64,000 nt of DNA from Picocystis sp. L7. Taxonomy: Eukaryota; Chlorophyta; Picocystophyceae; Picocystales; Picocystaceae. Shown piece by piece: positions 23,513 to 34,734 of this stretch (its first letter is position 1; each line of letters starts with the position of its first letter). The stretch is taken from assembly GCA_020975725.1 (NCBI GenBank), contig QXJR01000028.1:310001-374000 (forward strand). Reading direction: 5' to 3'. Under the pieces are notes generated by a model. It was not told the DNA's origin and searched no databases. It saw nothing but the letters and a program-made list of their open reading frames with translations. Position numbers and translations under genes: made by a program.

Positions 23513-26024
23513 TCAACGATTCGTCCGTTTCGCTTTACGAGGCAAAGCAGATTTCTGGGAGTGTGCTCTGGCCTTTCGTTTTCCATGAGACGATGTCAAT
23601 TGCCGTGGAGCCAATTCTTCACCTTCCTCCTCGCTGCTAGAAAGCATGAGGTCATGAACTTCATCACCAGTATCATCTACATCTACTGACACCCTGTGCC
23701 CGTTCTGTTTATTCTCTTTCTTTTGCCTTCCAACAGTGTGGACTTGCTGGAAGTCGATGTCCACAGCAGTGCCTTTGGTCCCTTCTTCTTCCACTGCATC
23801 GCTGCCCTCTTTTTCGGATAAACCAGCGGCAGGGAATTGATTCGTGATGCCAATTTCGGAAAGGGACTTTGAGCTCCTACGTTCCTGCCCCTTCTTTGCT
23901 AACTCCACATAGTAGGAGTCCAGCGGAGGTGTGGTTGTAGACTCAACTTGAGCCGCAATTTGTGCTCCAGCTGCAAGATCTTTTGGACAGAATTCTACCA
24001 GATCCCTCTTAGAAAGCACGAATTCAGCGTTCCTTTCAATCGCAGAAACGCACTTTTTAGCTTCTTTCCTGAACCGCTCCACCTTCGAATTCTTCATAAA
24101 ACGCTTCAGAGCTATCAAGCAGGTGTGGCTCAATTCAGGGAAGGCCGCATGAGTACTCCATTGCGACAAGTGCTCTGCCAACAACTCCAACGACCCAAAG
24201 ACACATTCCTCATGAAATGTAGTTGTGCGCAATGTTGCTTTACTCACCTTCAACACAAGACTGAAATCGGGTGCTTTGCCTTGAGCCGCTTTAGGAGCTT
24301 TTGATAGTTCAGCAAGAGCCAAATTTTCCAACAGAATCGGCGCCACAGGGGCGTAGACACCTGCAGCTTCGCATATCTGATTGGCAGACTTGCAAAGCCG
24401 CAGCCGCAGAGGGGTGTATCTGCCGGTCGGAACCAGACGGGCTGTGCCCAAGAGAAGCTGCAACAAGGGGTACACAAGAGGCTTCATAGTCTCATTGGTT
24501 GCATAGGTTGAAAGGACCCTGCACCAAAGTTGCAAGCAGTTGATAGCTTGCCAAGAGTAAACTTCCTTGTAACTTTCTTTCGCTTTCATAGTCAAAGCAT
24601 TTCGCAAAATCCCAGCTAGCTGCTTCAAGCTTGCAAAGGCATGCCGGTAGGAAGCCGGAAAATCTATACCATACATCTCGGTCACAGCAAGAGATAGGAA
24701 ACCAATGGATGGCAGCGATGCCTGGGTCACGAATTTTGCATGACTGGAGAAAGTCCTGTAGACGCCCTTGAGTGCTTTATCTATGAAATCACCCTGAAGA
24801 TTGTTCGTCATCTCTCGTATGAAAAGGACAGCTTGAATCCGCGTGGATTTGTCGCCATCTCTCCCCATGATGGACAAGGCTGTCTTCAGAAACTTGCGCT
24901 GAAACTTTTCAAAAGCGTTCAGCAGGAACACAGATGGCTTCAGCTGGCGCAGAGTAAATGAAATCATCTGCGAGTCTGTCATTCTGTTTAGAATATGCAG
25001 GCTGTTCCCCAGGTAAGACTTGACTAAGGGCTCAACCTTGGACCAACGCTGGCTCTGCGACGGGTCGGCAATTATCTTGCGAACCTGTTTCCTATCCGCT
25101 TCATCAAAAAGCGCCTTTCTAAAGAACCCGTCCGATTCTTGCAACACAAAAAGCATGACCATGTTGAAAGTGTTGCTGCCGGATATGCTGAAGGAAGATA
25201 CAAGTTCTTCTTCGTTGTCGCCAAAGTGGCAGGCCAACCTGTAAGCACGGAGCAGATTCTTCATACCCACGAGCGATCCCTTGGCAGCCACAGCCTTGGT
25301 CCATGATTCCACCATATCTGTTGTGATGATGCGCTCCATAGTTTTTGGCGGGCCATCTGTTGATTGGTCTGCTTCTTCCTCGCCCGACTCTTCCTCTCCT
25401 TCCGACATGTCAAAGTCTAGCAATTCTTTATCAGTTTGCTGGAGGAATTTGTAAAACTCGGGATCCATTTCTTTGAGATTTTCCAACTGTGCCTTGTGTT
25501 CCTCTGCAACACTCTTCATTTTCTCGTTCTGATTTAGGACAGCTCTGTCATTGTCGTGTTCCTCGTCTACCGCGTCCTCTTCCTCCATCCCTGGGCTCCC
25601 CTCTCCCACCTTGTGTGCCTTGTTTTTCGTCTTGGTTCTGGCCGACAAACGGCTTTTGCCATCGGGGGTGTCCGCTGGGCCCTTTGGGTTTTCCTTATCT
25701 TTACCTTGGGCGAATTGGAGGAACCCTCCGGACAGGAACTCGTCTACATCCATGTCCTGCAGTTTCTTGTTCTCTTTCTGTTTCCTCGGTTCAGAAGCAC
25801 CTCCTGTCGTCCTCCCACGCGTCAGCCATCCCTTGATCCACATTTGTAGCTTCCTGTGTTCCACTTTCACCACGCAATCTCTCTACAGGCGCTTTCGTTT
25901 CGCACTCACCGTATGGACTTGGTTGGTTTTCCAACGCTTCCTTTCCCTCCCTCTGGACGCCTCCTTTCTTCGCCACGGCATCCTTTCCTTTCCTTTTCGG
26001 ATGCCCATTTCTTTCCTTCGCCAT
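23513..26024 (-). CDS. NOC2: NOC2-family nucleolar complex protein, two exons
   Basis: Exon 1 is 25910-26024 (MAKERNGHPKRKGKD...QPSPY-G) and exon 2 is 23513-25803. The 106-bp intron (TACG|gtgagt ... cgacag|GAGGT) joins them in phase 1, giving 801 residues. The join brings the lysine-rich N-terminus to MDVDEFLSGGFLQF, a typical NOC2 leader. The NOC2 domain follows (ISFTLRQLKPSVFLLNAFEKFQRKFLK, YSWQAINCLQLWCRVLS, VYPLLQLLLGTARLVPTGRYTPLRLRLC, CVFGSLELLAEHLSQW, RFRKEAKKCV), and a long acidic and basic tail. NOC2 partners NOC1 or NOC3 to move pre-60S ribosomes from nucleolus to nucleoplasm. It is head-to-head with the methyltransferase gene, start codons about 215 bp apart. Exon 2 alone has no ATG near the domain start, which supports the intron. 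Confidence 0.95.
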
Positions 26025-26240
26025 CCTCGCCTCTCGATTCGATCGAATTCGTCCTCTTTCGGACCTCCAATGGCGAAGAAGCCAAGGCGTCGATGCCGGC
26101 GGCGGAAGGACGAATGAACCGAAACGATCTCGGTTAAAACCGACGTAAAAAAAAACAGCGAGGACGAGAGGACCGATCGCTACAGGGGCGGTAGACCCGG
26201 GGACGTCCCCCCGCGCGGGGAGGGACCGGAAAAGGACCGC

Positions 26241-27311
26241 ATGGACAGCTGTCTTTTCACGGTCCTTGTTCGGTGCTCGTTTCGTGGGGGGAGGGGAGGA
26301 GGGGAGGGAGACAGACACGTGGAAGGAAGGATGGCCATGCGCGTACGAGGACCTGCAGTGGGACAGGAGAGGAAGCCAAGGACATCACCACGCATCCAAG
26401 CGGCCGTTCGAGAGGCCAAGGTCGACGAGAAACAGAAGTTGGAGAGGGCGAAGGAAGTGCTCGCTTGTCCGGTGTGCTTCGATGCATTGGTGCCACTGGA
26501 AGGGAACAAGAACAAGCTCCAATGCAAGACGATGAAGTCGGTCTATTACGAGAAAAACAGCAAATATTGGGATCTCACCGTGGGATCCAGGTCCAATGGT
26601 CTGTACCAAGATCCTAACAGCAGGCTATGGGGGGTCTCCACGTTCCAAAATCCGTTCGTCTCGTACTTGTACGAACGTGGATGGAGACAAGGATTCGCAT
26701 CCGCTGGATTTCCAGGAGCAGACAAAGAATTGGAAATGGCGCTTCGTTACTTCAAAGATGTGAAAGGCGGAATTCTTCTGGACGTGAGCTGCGGGAGTGG
26801 CTTGTTTACTCGCCGCTTCATCCAAAGCAATGCCTTCGGTGCAGTGATCGGGAGCGATTTCTCAGACACGATGCTGAGGGAGACTTGGGAACGCTTGGAT
26901 GCTGACCCCTCCATCAAAGTGGAAGACGTGCTGCTGGTCAGGGCTGATGTAGGTAGGTTGCCCTTTCAATCGGCTTCCCTCGATGCCATTCATGCAGGTG
27001 CTGCCATTCATTGCTGGCCCAACCCTGTGGCAGCGATTGCTGAAATCACAAGGGTGCTCAAGCCAGGTGGCGTTTTTGTAGGCACGACCTTTCTCCTGCC
27101 CCTTTCCCAGATTGGGGAGGTGGTTGGAGATGACAAGCTGCGCCCGTTCTGGTCCGCACTCAGATCCACGCGTCCCGCAAACCAAGGTATCAATTACTGG
27201 GAAGAAGCTGAACTGAAAGATCTTTGTGAGATGTGTGGCCTGGTACAATTTCGGAAGATACGTTCCAACGGATTCATAATGTTTACTGCAAAGAAGCCAG
27301 GAGACGAATAG
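26241..27311 (+). CDS. Plastid-type class I methyltransferase (At1g78140/At2g41040-like)
   Basis: Intronless, 356 residues from ATG 26241; a second ATG at 26331 (MAMRVRGPAVGQERK) may be the true start of a transit peptide. A CPVCFDAL zinc-type motif is followed by KYWDLTVGS, FVSYLYERGWRQGFASAGFPG, SAM motif I LLDVSCGSGLFTR, GSDFSDTMLRE, LVRADVGRLPF, DAIHAGAAIHCWPNP, RVLKPGGVFVGTTF and a C-terminal GFIMFTAKKP. This order is the same as in plant plastoglobule-associated methyltransferases of the UbiE/COQ5 type. The substrate is not known. The C-x-x-C near the N-terminus resembles the RlmA-like zinc knuckle seen in this family. It is divergent from NOC2. Confidence 0.9.
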   Translation: MDSCLFTVLVRCSFRGGRGGGEGDRHVEGRMAMRVRGPAVGQERKPRTSPRIQAAVREAKVDEKQKLERAKEVLACPVCFDALVPLEGNKNKLQCKTMKSVYYEKNSKYWDLTVGSRSNGLYQDPNSRLWGVSTFQNPFVSYLYERGWRQGFASAGFPGADKELEMALRYFKDVKGGILLDVSCGSGLFTRRFIQSNAFGAVIGSDFSDTMLRETWERLDADPSIKVEDVLLVRADVGRLPFQSASLDAIHAGAAIHCWPNPVAAIAEITRVLKPGGVFVGTTFLLPLSQIGEVVGDDKLRPFWSALRSTRPANQGINYWEEAELKDLCEMCGLVQFRKIRSNGFIMFTAKKPGDE

Positions 27312-28528
27312 AGGAGACCTTGCTGCAGAAGATGCTGTCATTCTCCATATACTGATTGCCCTCTATGCAACAGTGGACATGATACATCCTGCCACAAGTA
27401 GAATTTCGTTTCATGGCAGTAGTGCATGCATGTATACCTCTTGAAGTAGAAATCAAGATTTCTAGCATTTACTTCGCCTCTTGGACACGACGAGCCCGGT
27501 CCCTCGTATCCGGTCACCACTGCAACGAGCATTGTCGCAGACCACATCTCCATGTACAACTAGGGGCGTGTTTGGCAAAGTGAACAATTGGCAGAACCTT
27601 TATGAATATATAATGAAGTATAGAGGTTTGTGAGCTGCTGCATTTCTAGTTGCTATTGCATGAATCCTTCCAGCTTTGACAAAGTAGAACAATTGCCATT
27701 GATACTCCAGACATTATTTAGCCCACACTACAATCACCAGCATCCTGGATTAGGGAAAGGCAGAGCACCCCCCTATCTTCTAGCTGCTTCTGGGAAACTT
27801 TCTATGAATTTTGCAAGCTCCCCCAGCCGTAAAGAGTTGTTCATTTAGAATCAAACACTCTCCCTGCGACTGGTCGAATCTGTTCCTGTACAGACCAGAA
27901 TTTAAAGATTCAAGCTACTAAATAGACAATCGTTGCTAGGGTCGTGAACCAATGGTCAGGTTGGATTCTATTCAATTAGTAGTGAACCGTTGGGACGGAG
28001 CGACTAGACAATGTGAAGAAGACTTGCAGTGTACATCCCTTGTCAATCAGTAAAGGATCAATGCTCGAACTCTCTTGTGGACAGGTCGATGGAATGAAGA
28101 CTCCAAATCATGGAAAGATGGGTGGACTTGTTGGGGAGAGGTGGTGTATTAGTGGGTTGACATGCTTTCCTCTTCGAGCTGCTCGCCACTGCTGTTTGGA
28201 GAATGAGCCCGCAGAGACAAACTGTCACAGCGTCTTGACAGACGAAAGGCCTTCGGATCTCAGGGTGCCAATAAAAGAGAGGCAGAGTATTTCCCTTTCC
28301 ATCATCGTTCTGTATGCTTGCAGTTGAGAGTAGCAGGACCTCAACATGGGGCAATCGTTTCTGTGACAGAAAACCAGCAAACACCAATGCTGTTGTTTTA
28401 CAAGCGAGTAGATTTGGAATTCTGCCATTTTTTGTGGGAGAAAACATGTTGTCATTGTACAGAAAGCAACCCTACTAGGGCTTACTGGAAAATCATTCAA
28501 AAATGAACAAGCGCTTTCTCTGGCAAGG
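27312..28528. other. Intergenic between methyltransferase and ACS-like gene (tail-to-tail)
   Basis: 1.2 kb, AT-richer than its neighbours. No gene, RNA or repeat recognised. Confidence 0.55.
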
Positions 28529-29806
28529 TTAATCTCTTGCAGAAAGGCTAGCTAGAGTATTCGCAATTCGATCCATAGCCCCATCCAAAACCGCATAGTC
28601 GGGACAAGTGGTTATACAAGCACGAAAGAATCCTCTCTCCGTAGCATGACAGCACTGTCCAGGAGTGATGCGGACATGAGAATCCTTCAGGATCAACGAA
28701 AACAACCTCTCCTCCTCTTCATCGGTTGCATCTCTAAGGTGCCCTCGAAAATCCAACCACACAAAGAGCCCTCCAGCCCTGGAACTGTATGATTTGAGTC
28801 CAAGTCTCGCAAGTGTCTCAGCAAAGCATCTGTGCTGATGCTTGATTCTGCGTTTGCTTTCGGCAATATGAAACTCAACAAAATCAGCATCCGATAAGAA
28901 ATCCGCAAGGAGAAACTGCGTGTCCAGCGAGATGCTGCAAAATCTGCACAGTTTCGCAAGCGATTGAAGAATCTCCGCATGGTTACTGATCAGGCATCCC
29001 ACACGGTATCCCGCCATGCAAAAGTCCTTGGACAAACCAGTAATCACATGAATGTGCTGGCTTCCTGGCTGCAACGCAAGAAAGGAGAGGAAATTGCCTT
29101 CATACACCGACCCCGCGTAGATTTCATCTGCAAGGATGTGCAGGTCATGGTTCTCAGCAAAGCTTGAAAGAAGGTACAACTCCTCTTTGCTGTAGACTCT
29201 GCCCGTGGGATTGTCCGGGTTGGAGAGTAAAATACCTCGGACTTTTCTTCCGGCGCTGCCGGCTTCATGCATTGCATGTGCGAGTGCTTCTTCTGTGAGC
29301 TGGTACTCTTCCTCGACTGTCCTTCGCACAGGTACCATACTTACCCCCGTTCTTGAACCCACATCCAGGTCGAACCCTGGATACCAGGGTGCGAGTACAA
29401 GGATGGCGTCTCCTGGTTCGGCAATTGCGAAAACAATCATCTCAACGATGGGTGTGGCACCTGCAGCAGCAATAATATTTTCCGGGTCGATTTCAGCTGC
29501 AAGGACCTGAGAATAGTAGTCTGCCATAGCTTCACGAAAGGTCCGAATCCCTCGATATTCAGCATATCGGCTGTTTGCATTGCCACGGTATTGCTGGCGG
29601 CTGACGTCCAGGCGAGCGTGGACCAGTTCTTGAGTAAGCAAGTTCTCTGCCATCCCCAAATCCACGAAATCTTGAGCTTTCGTTTCCTGTGCTGTACGAT
29701 AGTATAGGTTGTTTTGGGCAAAGTGAAGCATCCTCTGGCATCTGGCAGACAGGCTCGGAGCGCGGGGTTGTTGTGCAGGCAAACATGCTTGGACATTCAT
29801 CTTCAT
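28529..29806 (-). CDS. ACC synthase-like PLP aminotransferase
   Basis: Intronless, 425 residues. Fold type I PLP features are AENLL near residue 54, SRYAEYRGIRTFREAMADYY, AGATPIVEM, APWYPGFDLD, SNPDNPTGRVYS, DEIYAGSVY and the lysine motif GLSKDFCMAGYRVG. A C-terminal arginine region is FFRACITTC. The spacing and sequence from SKD to the end (KRRIKHQHRCFAETL, AGGLFVWLDF, RITPGQCCHATERGFFRAC) follow plant 1-aminocyclopropane-1-carboxylate synthase more closely than aspartate or alanine aminotransferases. True ACS makes ACC from S-adenosylmethionine for ethylene, but ACS-like proteins of algae may be C-S lyases or ordinary aminotransferases. The call is firm at family level, open at reaction level. 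No obvious transit peptide. The MAD3 stop codon lies 240 bp upstream on the same strand. Confidence 0.85.
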   Translation of the reverse strand: MKMNVQACLPAQQPRAPSLSARCQRMLHFAQNNLYYRTAQETKAQDFVDLGMAENLLTQELVHARLDVSRQQYRGNANSRYAEYRGIRTFREAMADYYSQVLAAEIDPENIIAAAGATPIVEMIVFAIAEPGDAILVLAPWYPGFDLDVGSRTGVSMVPVRRTVEEEYQLTEEALAHAMHEAGSAGRKVRGILLSNPDNPTGRVYSKEELYLLSSFAENHDLHILADEIYAGSVYEGNFLSFLALQPGSQHIHVITGLSKDFCMAGYRVGCLISNHAEILQSLAKLCRFCSISLDTQFLLADFLSDADFVEFHIAESKRRIKHQHRCFAETLARLGLKSYSSRAGGLFVWLDFRGHLRDATDEEEERLFSLILKDSHVRITPGQCCHATERGFFRACITTCPDYAVLDGAMDRIANTLASLSARD

Positions 29807-30045
29807 TCGATCTTCTCGGTTGATATGTGCCTGCTGTTTGAAGGTCGCAAAGTGATGCCCGAAGCTCCTTTTCTGAGGAATTCAAAGTCGTTGCAGATGA
29901 ATGCGGTTGGCTGTGCGTCAAGAGCACAACGTTCTACCTGAACTCCGGTTTGGTCCTGGCTTCGCAGACGTGTGCAATGCGACCAAACCACCTGCTCTTT
30001 CGTTCCAAGGTTCGGGATTCGGTGATGCAACGACGCGGCCCTCGT

Positions 30046-32091
30046 TCACGTCTGGGCATCCGCCTCTTTAAGCGGCGAATCGTCGGCTGGAGAAGTCGCA
30101 GGCCAGCACACCGTCGGTGCGTCGTCTAGCTCCCACTCGTGGTGCAATGGGACAGTGGGTTCACTGCTTGTCGGATCCAACCAGCTTCGACCCAAAACCA
30201 CCGTCTCCTCTGTGGCTTCCACCTTGCCTGGTTCAGGATGGGCCCTCACAGGATCCACCAATGCATCCTCTGGATCAGGTTGCAAAAACACCGTGTCCTC
30301 TCGGATGTCCAGGAAGGATGCAGAAGCACAAGTGTCCTGCTCACGAGGATCGGTGCATCCAAGGGAATCTGGTGCCGCCGATGAATCCAAAGGAGCGTGG
30401 CTGGGAGCACAATCATAGGCGCTAGGATGAGCAGCCCTGCCTGAAACCGCAAATGGATCGGTCTCTTCATCCGGACCATCATGTGCTTGATGCAATCTGT
30501 CCATTTTTTCAATGGGCAACGTGTCATTGAACATGGACATAATGTCTGCAAATGCTTCCTTCGTGTTGATGGTCTGGTCTGTACCGGTCCCGAATCGGGG
30601 CGGAGGGGAAACACGCTCGCCAAAATCAAGCACTGGTTGCCTCTGATTCTCAAAAGGCTTCTCTTGGCCTGGTTTGTTCGCAGATGGAGATTGTTTCGCC
30701 TCAGGAACAAGCAGATCCTCCTTGCTGCCAGACAGCTGTTCCTCGTTCTTGGTCTGGAAAGCGGACGTTTCTGGCACCCCCAAAGTAGAACTGGATAACA
30801 GGGCTTCTTTCTGGCCAATTAAACCCATTTCCTTAAGTCGGAGCTCTTCCAAACAGAGCTCCTCTCCATCTCCATCCATCAAATGCTCTCTACTGAATCG
30901 CAGTGTTTCTTGCCTCTTTCTGGCAGGTTCAAGCTTTGCTTGTTTGCCACTTGCTTCCCGTGATGAAATTTTACCATCGCCTCTCAAGGCATCCAGCTGC
31001 TGTTGGCTGCTCAGAGATTTGCTTCCTCTGTACAGGTGAATCTCCCTTTCTCTATCTTGGCTGAGCAATTCTGGATCCTGATACATCTCGAGGGACCCGG
31101 CTGTTGTGGATGCATTTTTTGCTGGAAGGGATACAGAATCCCAAGTCGCTGGGATCTGCACATTCTCCTTGTGCAGTGACTTGGTCCCTTGAAAACGAGG
31201 CCAACGTATGGTAGCATTGTCGCTTCCAGCGGTTTCAGCTCCTGCCTCGTTGAGGTCCTCATCAGCAAATACCTCCAGTGCATTCCCATTTGCAGGGCAA
31301 GTGTTCTCATCTGTTGCCGCCTTCTGTATCTCACGAGGAAATGGAACCCTTCCCTGCTGGCTGCCAAAATTTCTCAAACTTTCGTCTTCTTGCAAGCTAG
31401 CATCCTCCCCATCCCACAAGCGGGCTTGAATTCGTTTTGCCATGCGATTTTGGAATGCTTCAAACTTCTTGCGTAGTTTGTCCTGAGGTTGCGCTTTCAT
31501 CGCTATTCCGTCTTGATAGATCTGGTCTGCATTATTATACTTTCCACGGAATTCAAGGAAGGTCGCGTAGGCTTCATAGAACAGAGAGCAGCCTTGCCCA
31601 ATCTCATTCGATTCCAAAAACTTGAAAATATCGCTTGGATCATTGCAAATATCTGCGTATTGAATCCAAATCCTCAGGTAGCGCACATCGTTCCTGTATC
31701 TCTGAAACTGAAAGAGATTCTTCGTGCACTGCTCCAGGATATCCGCCAGGGCTGTTTTACGTTCTCCCTGAGGCACGTTTTCCTGGACCCACTTTATGTA
31801 TTGGAGCCAGTTGACGATGGGATCATCTCCATCGTATTCTTCGATCTTCCGAACGAGTTCTCTGCATCGCCGTTTCGTACTCCGTCAGTAGGTCTCCGGG
31901 AACGCTCTCGATTAGCATGTTTCGTCGTTTCAGTGTTGCACGCACCTCCTTCGATCGTCCTGCTTGTCCTTCGCCTCCTTGTGCGTTTGCCGCAGGGCCG
32001 CGTTCAGAGCTTTCGCGTCTCTACCCTTTCTCAAAGGTTGGACGTTTTCTTTGCTTGTTTCCCAGGGCTGTGCGATCGCTTCGTCCTCCAT
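30046..32091 (-). CDS. BUBR1: MAD3/BUBR1-like spindle checkpoint protein, two exons
   Basis: Exon 1 is 31946-32091, exon 2 is 30046-31861; CGAAGGAG|gtgcgt ... gatgcag|A joins in phase 2, giving 653 residues. The join yields WETSKENVQPLRKGR and RRELVRKIEEYDGDDPIVNWLQYIKWVQE, the BUB1/MAD3 N-terminal TPR domain (RYRNDVRYLRIWIQYA, ESNEIGQGCSLFYEAYA, ADQIYQDGI). KEN box 1 is at residues 14-16; a second KEN (HKENVQ) is at 280-282. A GLEBS-type BUB3-binding motif (EELCLEELRLKEM) is at about 382-394. There is no kinase domain before the stop, so this is a MAD3-type protein. It blocks APC/C-CDC20 in the mitotic checkpoint complex at unattached kinetochores. CCTCTGCGG lies 94 bp upstream of the start. 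The length exceeds Arabidopsis BUBR1 (about 400). Confidence 0.93.
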
Positions 32092-33555
32092 CGGTCTGCA
32101 CGTTGGTGCGAAGCTTCCAGCTGTCGCAAATGTCGGTCGGAATGGCAGAACCGAACGCGTTTGGAATCCACCAACGGGCCGGATCCTCTGCGGTCGACGT
32201 TCCCGATTCGAATCTTTGATGGGAGGATGACCGGTGGTTCGGGGATGGAAATGAGGTTCGATCCTCTGCACTAAGGGGCATGGGGTCGAGTGGGAAACCA
32301 GGCAACGGATGTGAAGGAAGACCGAGGAGCACAACCCAACACGACCATACGAGCTCGAAGCGGATCAAATCACGGATGCCTCCAAGGGAACACGTCCAAC
32401 CCTGGACCTCTCATGCCTCGATTCAAACGAAGCAGAGTTGTTGCTTATAGAAGCATGCACGGCTTGGGCGCAATGAGCATCGTCGAAGCGATTGTTCGAT
32501 CACCAAGGACATAGAAAGGGAGACCAATGAAGCATGTCCGTCTTCCATCCAATTCCAAGGAGAGATAAGAATGTCAGCGGGGTAAGGCTTGAATCTTTCG
32601 GGATTCAACAAGCTTGAGTATGGGTTTCTTCTCTTGTCGCGGCAATTCCCCTTGTCATTGGCCGGAATAGTCAAGCGCCATCCCCATTTGAGAGAGCTTG
32701 CAAATCATGCGCGTTGCTCGAAGTTTGAAGCCATACACAACGATACATCACCGATCGACAAGAAAAGTATCTTCGTTCAATGGGAGAGTACAATTTCGCC
32801 ACTTAAGTCTATGTCCCAGAAATACACAAAAGAAAGACATGCACGATGCAAAAGGTGTTTTCTAAGTGTCACGGAATTAGTAATTGAATTGCGCCATCGC
32901 TTTCTTGTGCTCCCATCCTTCGAATCTATTGAGTCTTGTTACTGTGCACCGTTTGAGATGGCATTTTTCTTAGCATGGGTGGCTTGACGCTGCATCTTGT
33001 CCCCTTTGTATGAAGGGTCCTTCCAACGCTCATCAAGAGGGTTCACATGTTGCCAAGTCCGAAAACTTTGGCGCGTTTTTCGAAGGACTCATAAAAAGGA
33101 CACATCACCCACATTCTTCCCTACCACTCCTCCTTTCGAAGGACGCTCGGTACGTACGAGGGAGTTTGGAACCGTTCACTCGTTCACGGACTTCATGAAT
33201 GGTCTTCGAAAAATGTGACACCGTCTGGTAGACATGAGGGGTACGTTGTGTGCATCTTCAATCGCATTCTTATTCAACTTGCGCGATCCCCTCGTCCGCG
33301 TTGCGCCTTGCAATATATCCCGTGCGGTTCTACCGTGCACACGTGGAAGCGAGGCTTGCATTTCGTTTTCCATTCGCATAAGGCCTTCAAGACCACCCTC
33401 TCACATCGCCACATGACGGCTGATGAACGAACCAATGCTTCTGCACCCTCTTTTGGTGTTTCGTTTTCCTTGTTCAGGGGATCGTCCTGAGGTGGTGGTG
33501 GGTCCTTGGAACTCCACTCCTTTGTTGAAGAGCCACACTCAACTCGCCTTCCACG
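32092..33555. promoter_or_regulatory. Divergent upstream region of MAD3/BUBR1 and glucokinase
   Basis: 1.46 kb between start codons. CCTCTGCGG lies at 32185-32193 and a variant CCTCTGCA at 32263-32270, both near the MAD3 side. No gene recognised; frames of 60-130 codons here overlap on both strands. Confidence 0.5.
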
Positions 33556-34710
33556 ATGGTTCACCTTCGAAGCAACCGATGCCGCCTCGATTCGCGCATT
33601 CGAAGACCTTCCGCGACGCAATGGCGCGGATGCAGGCGCAGTGGCGTGTCTGGAAGGGTTGGGAGGTCGCCCATCCTAGCCGCACGTCGGGAAGAGGGAC
33701 ATCATCGAGTGGTGGTGGCAGATATTGGTGGCACCAACGCGAGGGTGCAGTATTGGCGTGTTGGTGAGACAGATGAGCTTCTGCATAATCGCAAGTACGC
33801 TACCGAGGACTTCCCAAGCCTGGAATCATGCGTGGACCTATTCCTGCAGGATGCCATGGGTGGAGAGAGGCCAGATGCCGCTTGCTTTGCAGTTGCTGGG
33901 CCCGTGGAAGATGGAGTCTGCATGATGACCAATGCAGGGTGGACGGTGGACGAACGTGCGATTACCAAGGCACTGGACATTCCGCTCGTAGGGGTGCTGA
34001 ACGATTTCGAAGCTGTAGGATACGGGGTGCAGGGATTGACGGAGGAAAGTCTTGTCACTTTGAATGACGTCCCGAAAGTACCCAAGGCTCCATGTGTGTG
34101 CCTAGGACCAGGAACAGGACTGGGAGAAGCATTGATGTTCTGGGACGAAAGTGCCCAAAGCTACAAGGTGCATCCAACAGAAGGAGGACATGTAGGATTC
34201 GCCCCTCGTGGTTGGAAGCAACAGGCCTTGTTGAGCTTTGTCGAGAATCAGCATGGATTCTGCGAGATGGAACACTTGCTGTCTGGCTCAGGTTTGAAGA
34301 GGATCTACGATTTTCTTCGCACAGATCCAGAAACTCACCGCCAAGGCATCAAGACCCCGGATTTAGAACCTGCCCAAATATCAGAGGCCGGTCTGAATGA
34401 TTCCAACCAACTTTGCAGAGAATCTGTGGATCTTTTCCTCTCGATATTGGGTGCCGAAGCAGGCAACATGGGACTGAAGGTCCTGGCCAGAGGCGGGGTT
34501 TACATCGCTGGGGGTGTCACGCCGAAGCTGATGCCTCGCATGAAGATGGGTGCCGTTTTGGAGGAGTTTCTGAACTTTCCAAACACGAAATTCCATCCCC
34601 TTTTGAAGAAGATACCCTTGTATGCCGTGACAGATGAGGGAGTGGGTCTCCTCGGCAGCAAGGTGTATGCCAAACGCTTCCTTCTCGGTACACACCAGTG
34701 TGAACATTGA
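33556..34710 (+). CDS. Bacterial-type glucokinase (Glk family) with N-terminal extension
   Basis: Intronless, 384 residues. The core starts at about residue 52: VVVADIGGTNARVQYWRV (phosphate 1), FAVAGPVEDGVCMMTNAGW, GVLNDFEAVGYGVQ (catalytic aspartate), LGPGTGLGEAL, PTEGGHVGFAPR, FCEMEHLLSGSGLKRIYDF and GGVYIAGGVTPKL (adenosine). These are E. coli/cyanobacterial glucokinase features, not the plant hexokinase type. It phosphorylates glucose with ATP to glucose-6-phosphate. The first 50 residues are arginine-rich (LRSNRCRLDSRIRRPSATQW) and could be an organelle targeting peptide, but another start or a missed first exon is possible. It is tail-to-tail with the next gene, only 24 bp between stop codons. 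Confidence 0.92.
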   Translation: MVHLRSNRCRLDSRIRRPSATQWRGCRRSGVSGRVGRSPILAARREEGHHRVVVADIGGTNARVQYWRVGETDELLHNRKYATEDFPSLESCVDLFLQDAMGGERPDAACFAVAGPVEDGVCMMTNAGWTVDERAITKALDIPLVGVLNDFEAVGYGVQGLTEESLVTLNDVPKVPKAPCVCLGPGTGLGEALMFWDESAQSYKVHPTEGGHVGFAPRGWKQQALLSFVENQHGFCEMEHLLSGSGLKRIYDFLRTDPETHRQGIKTPDLEPAQISEAGLNDSNQLCRESVDLFLSILGAEAGNMGLKVLARGGVYIAGGVTPKLMPRMKMGAVLEEFLNFPNTKFHPLLKKIPLYAVTDEGVGLLGSKVYAKRFLLGTHQCEH

Positions 34711-34734
34711 CATGCCGAGTGTCTTGTGTGTCCC

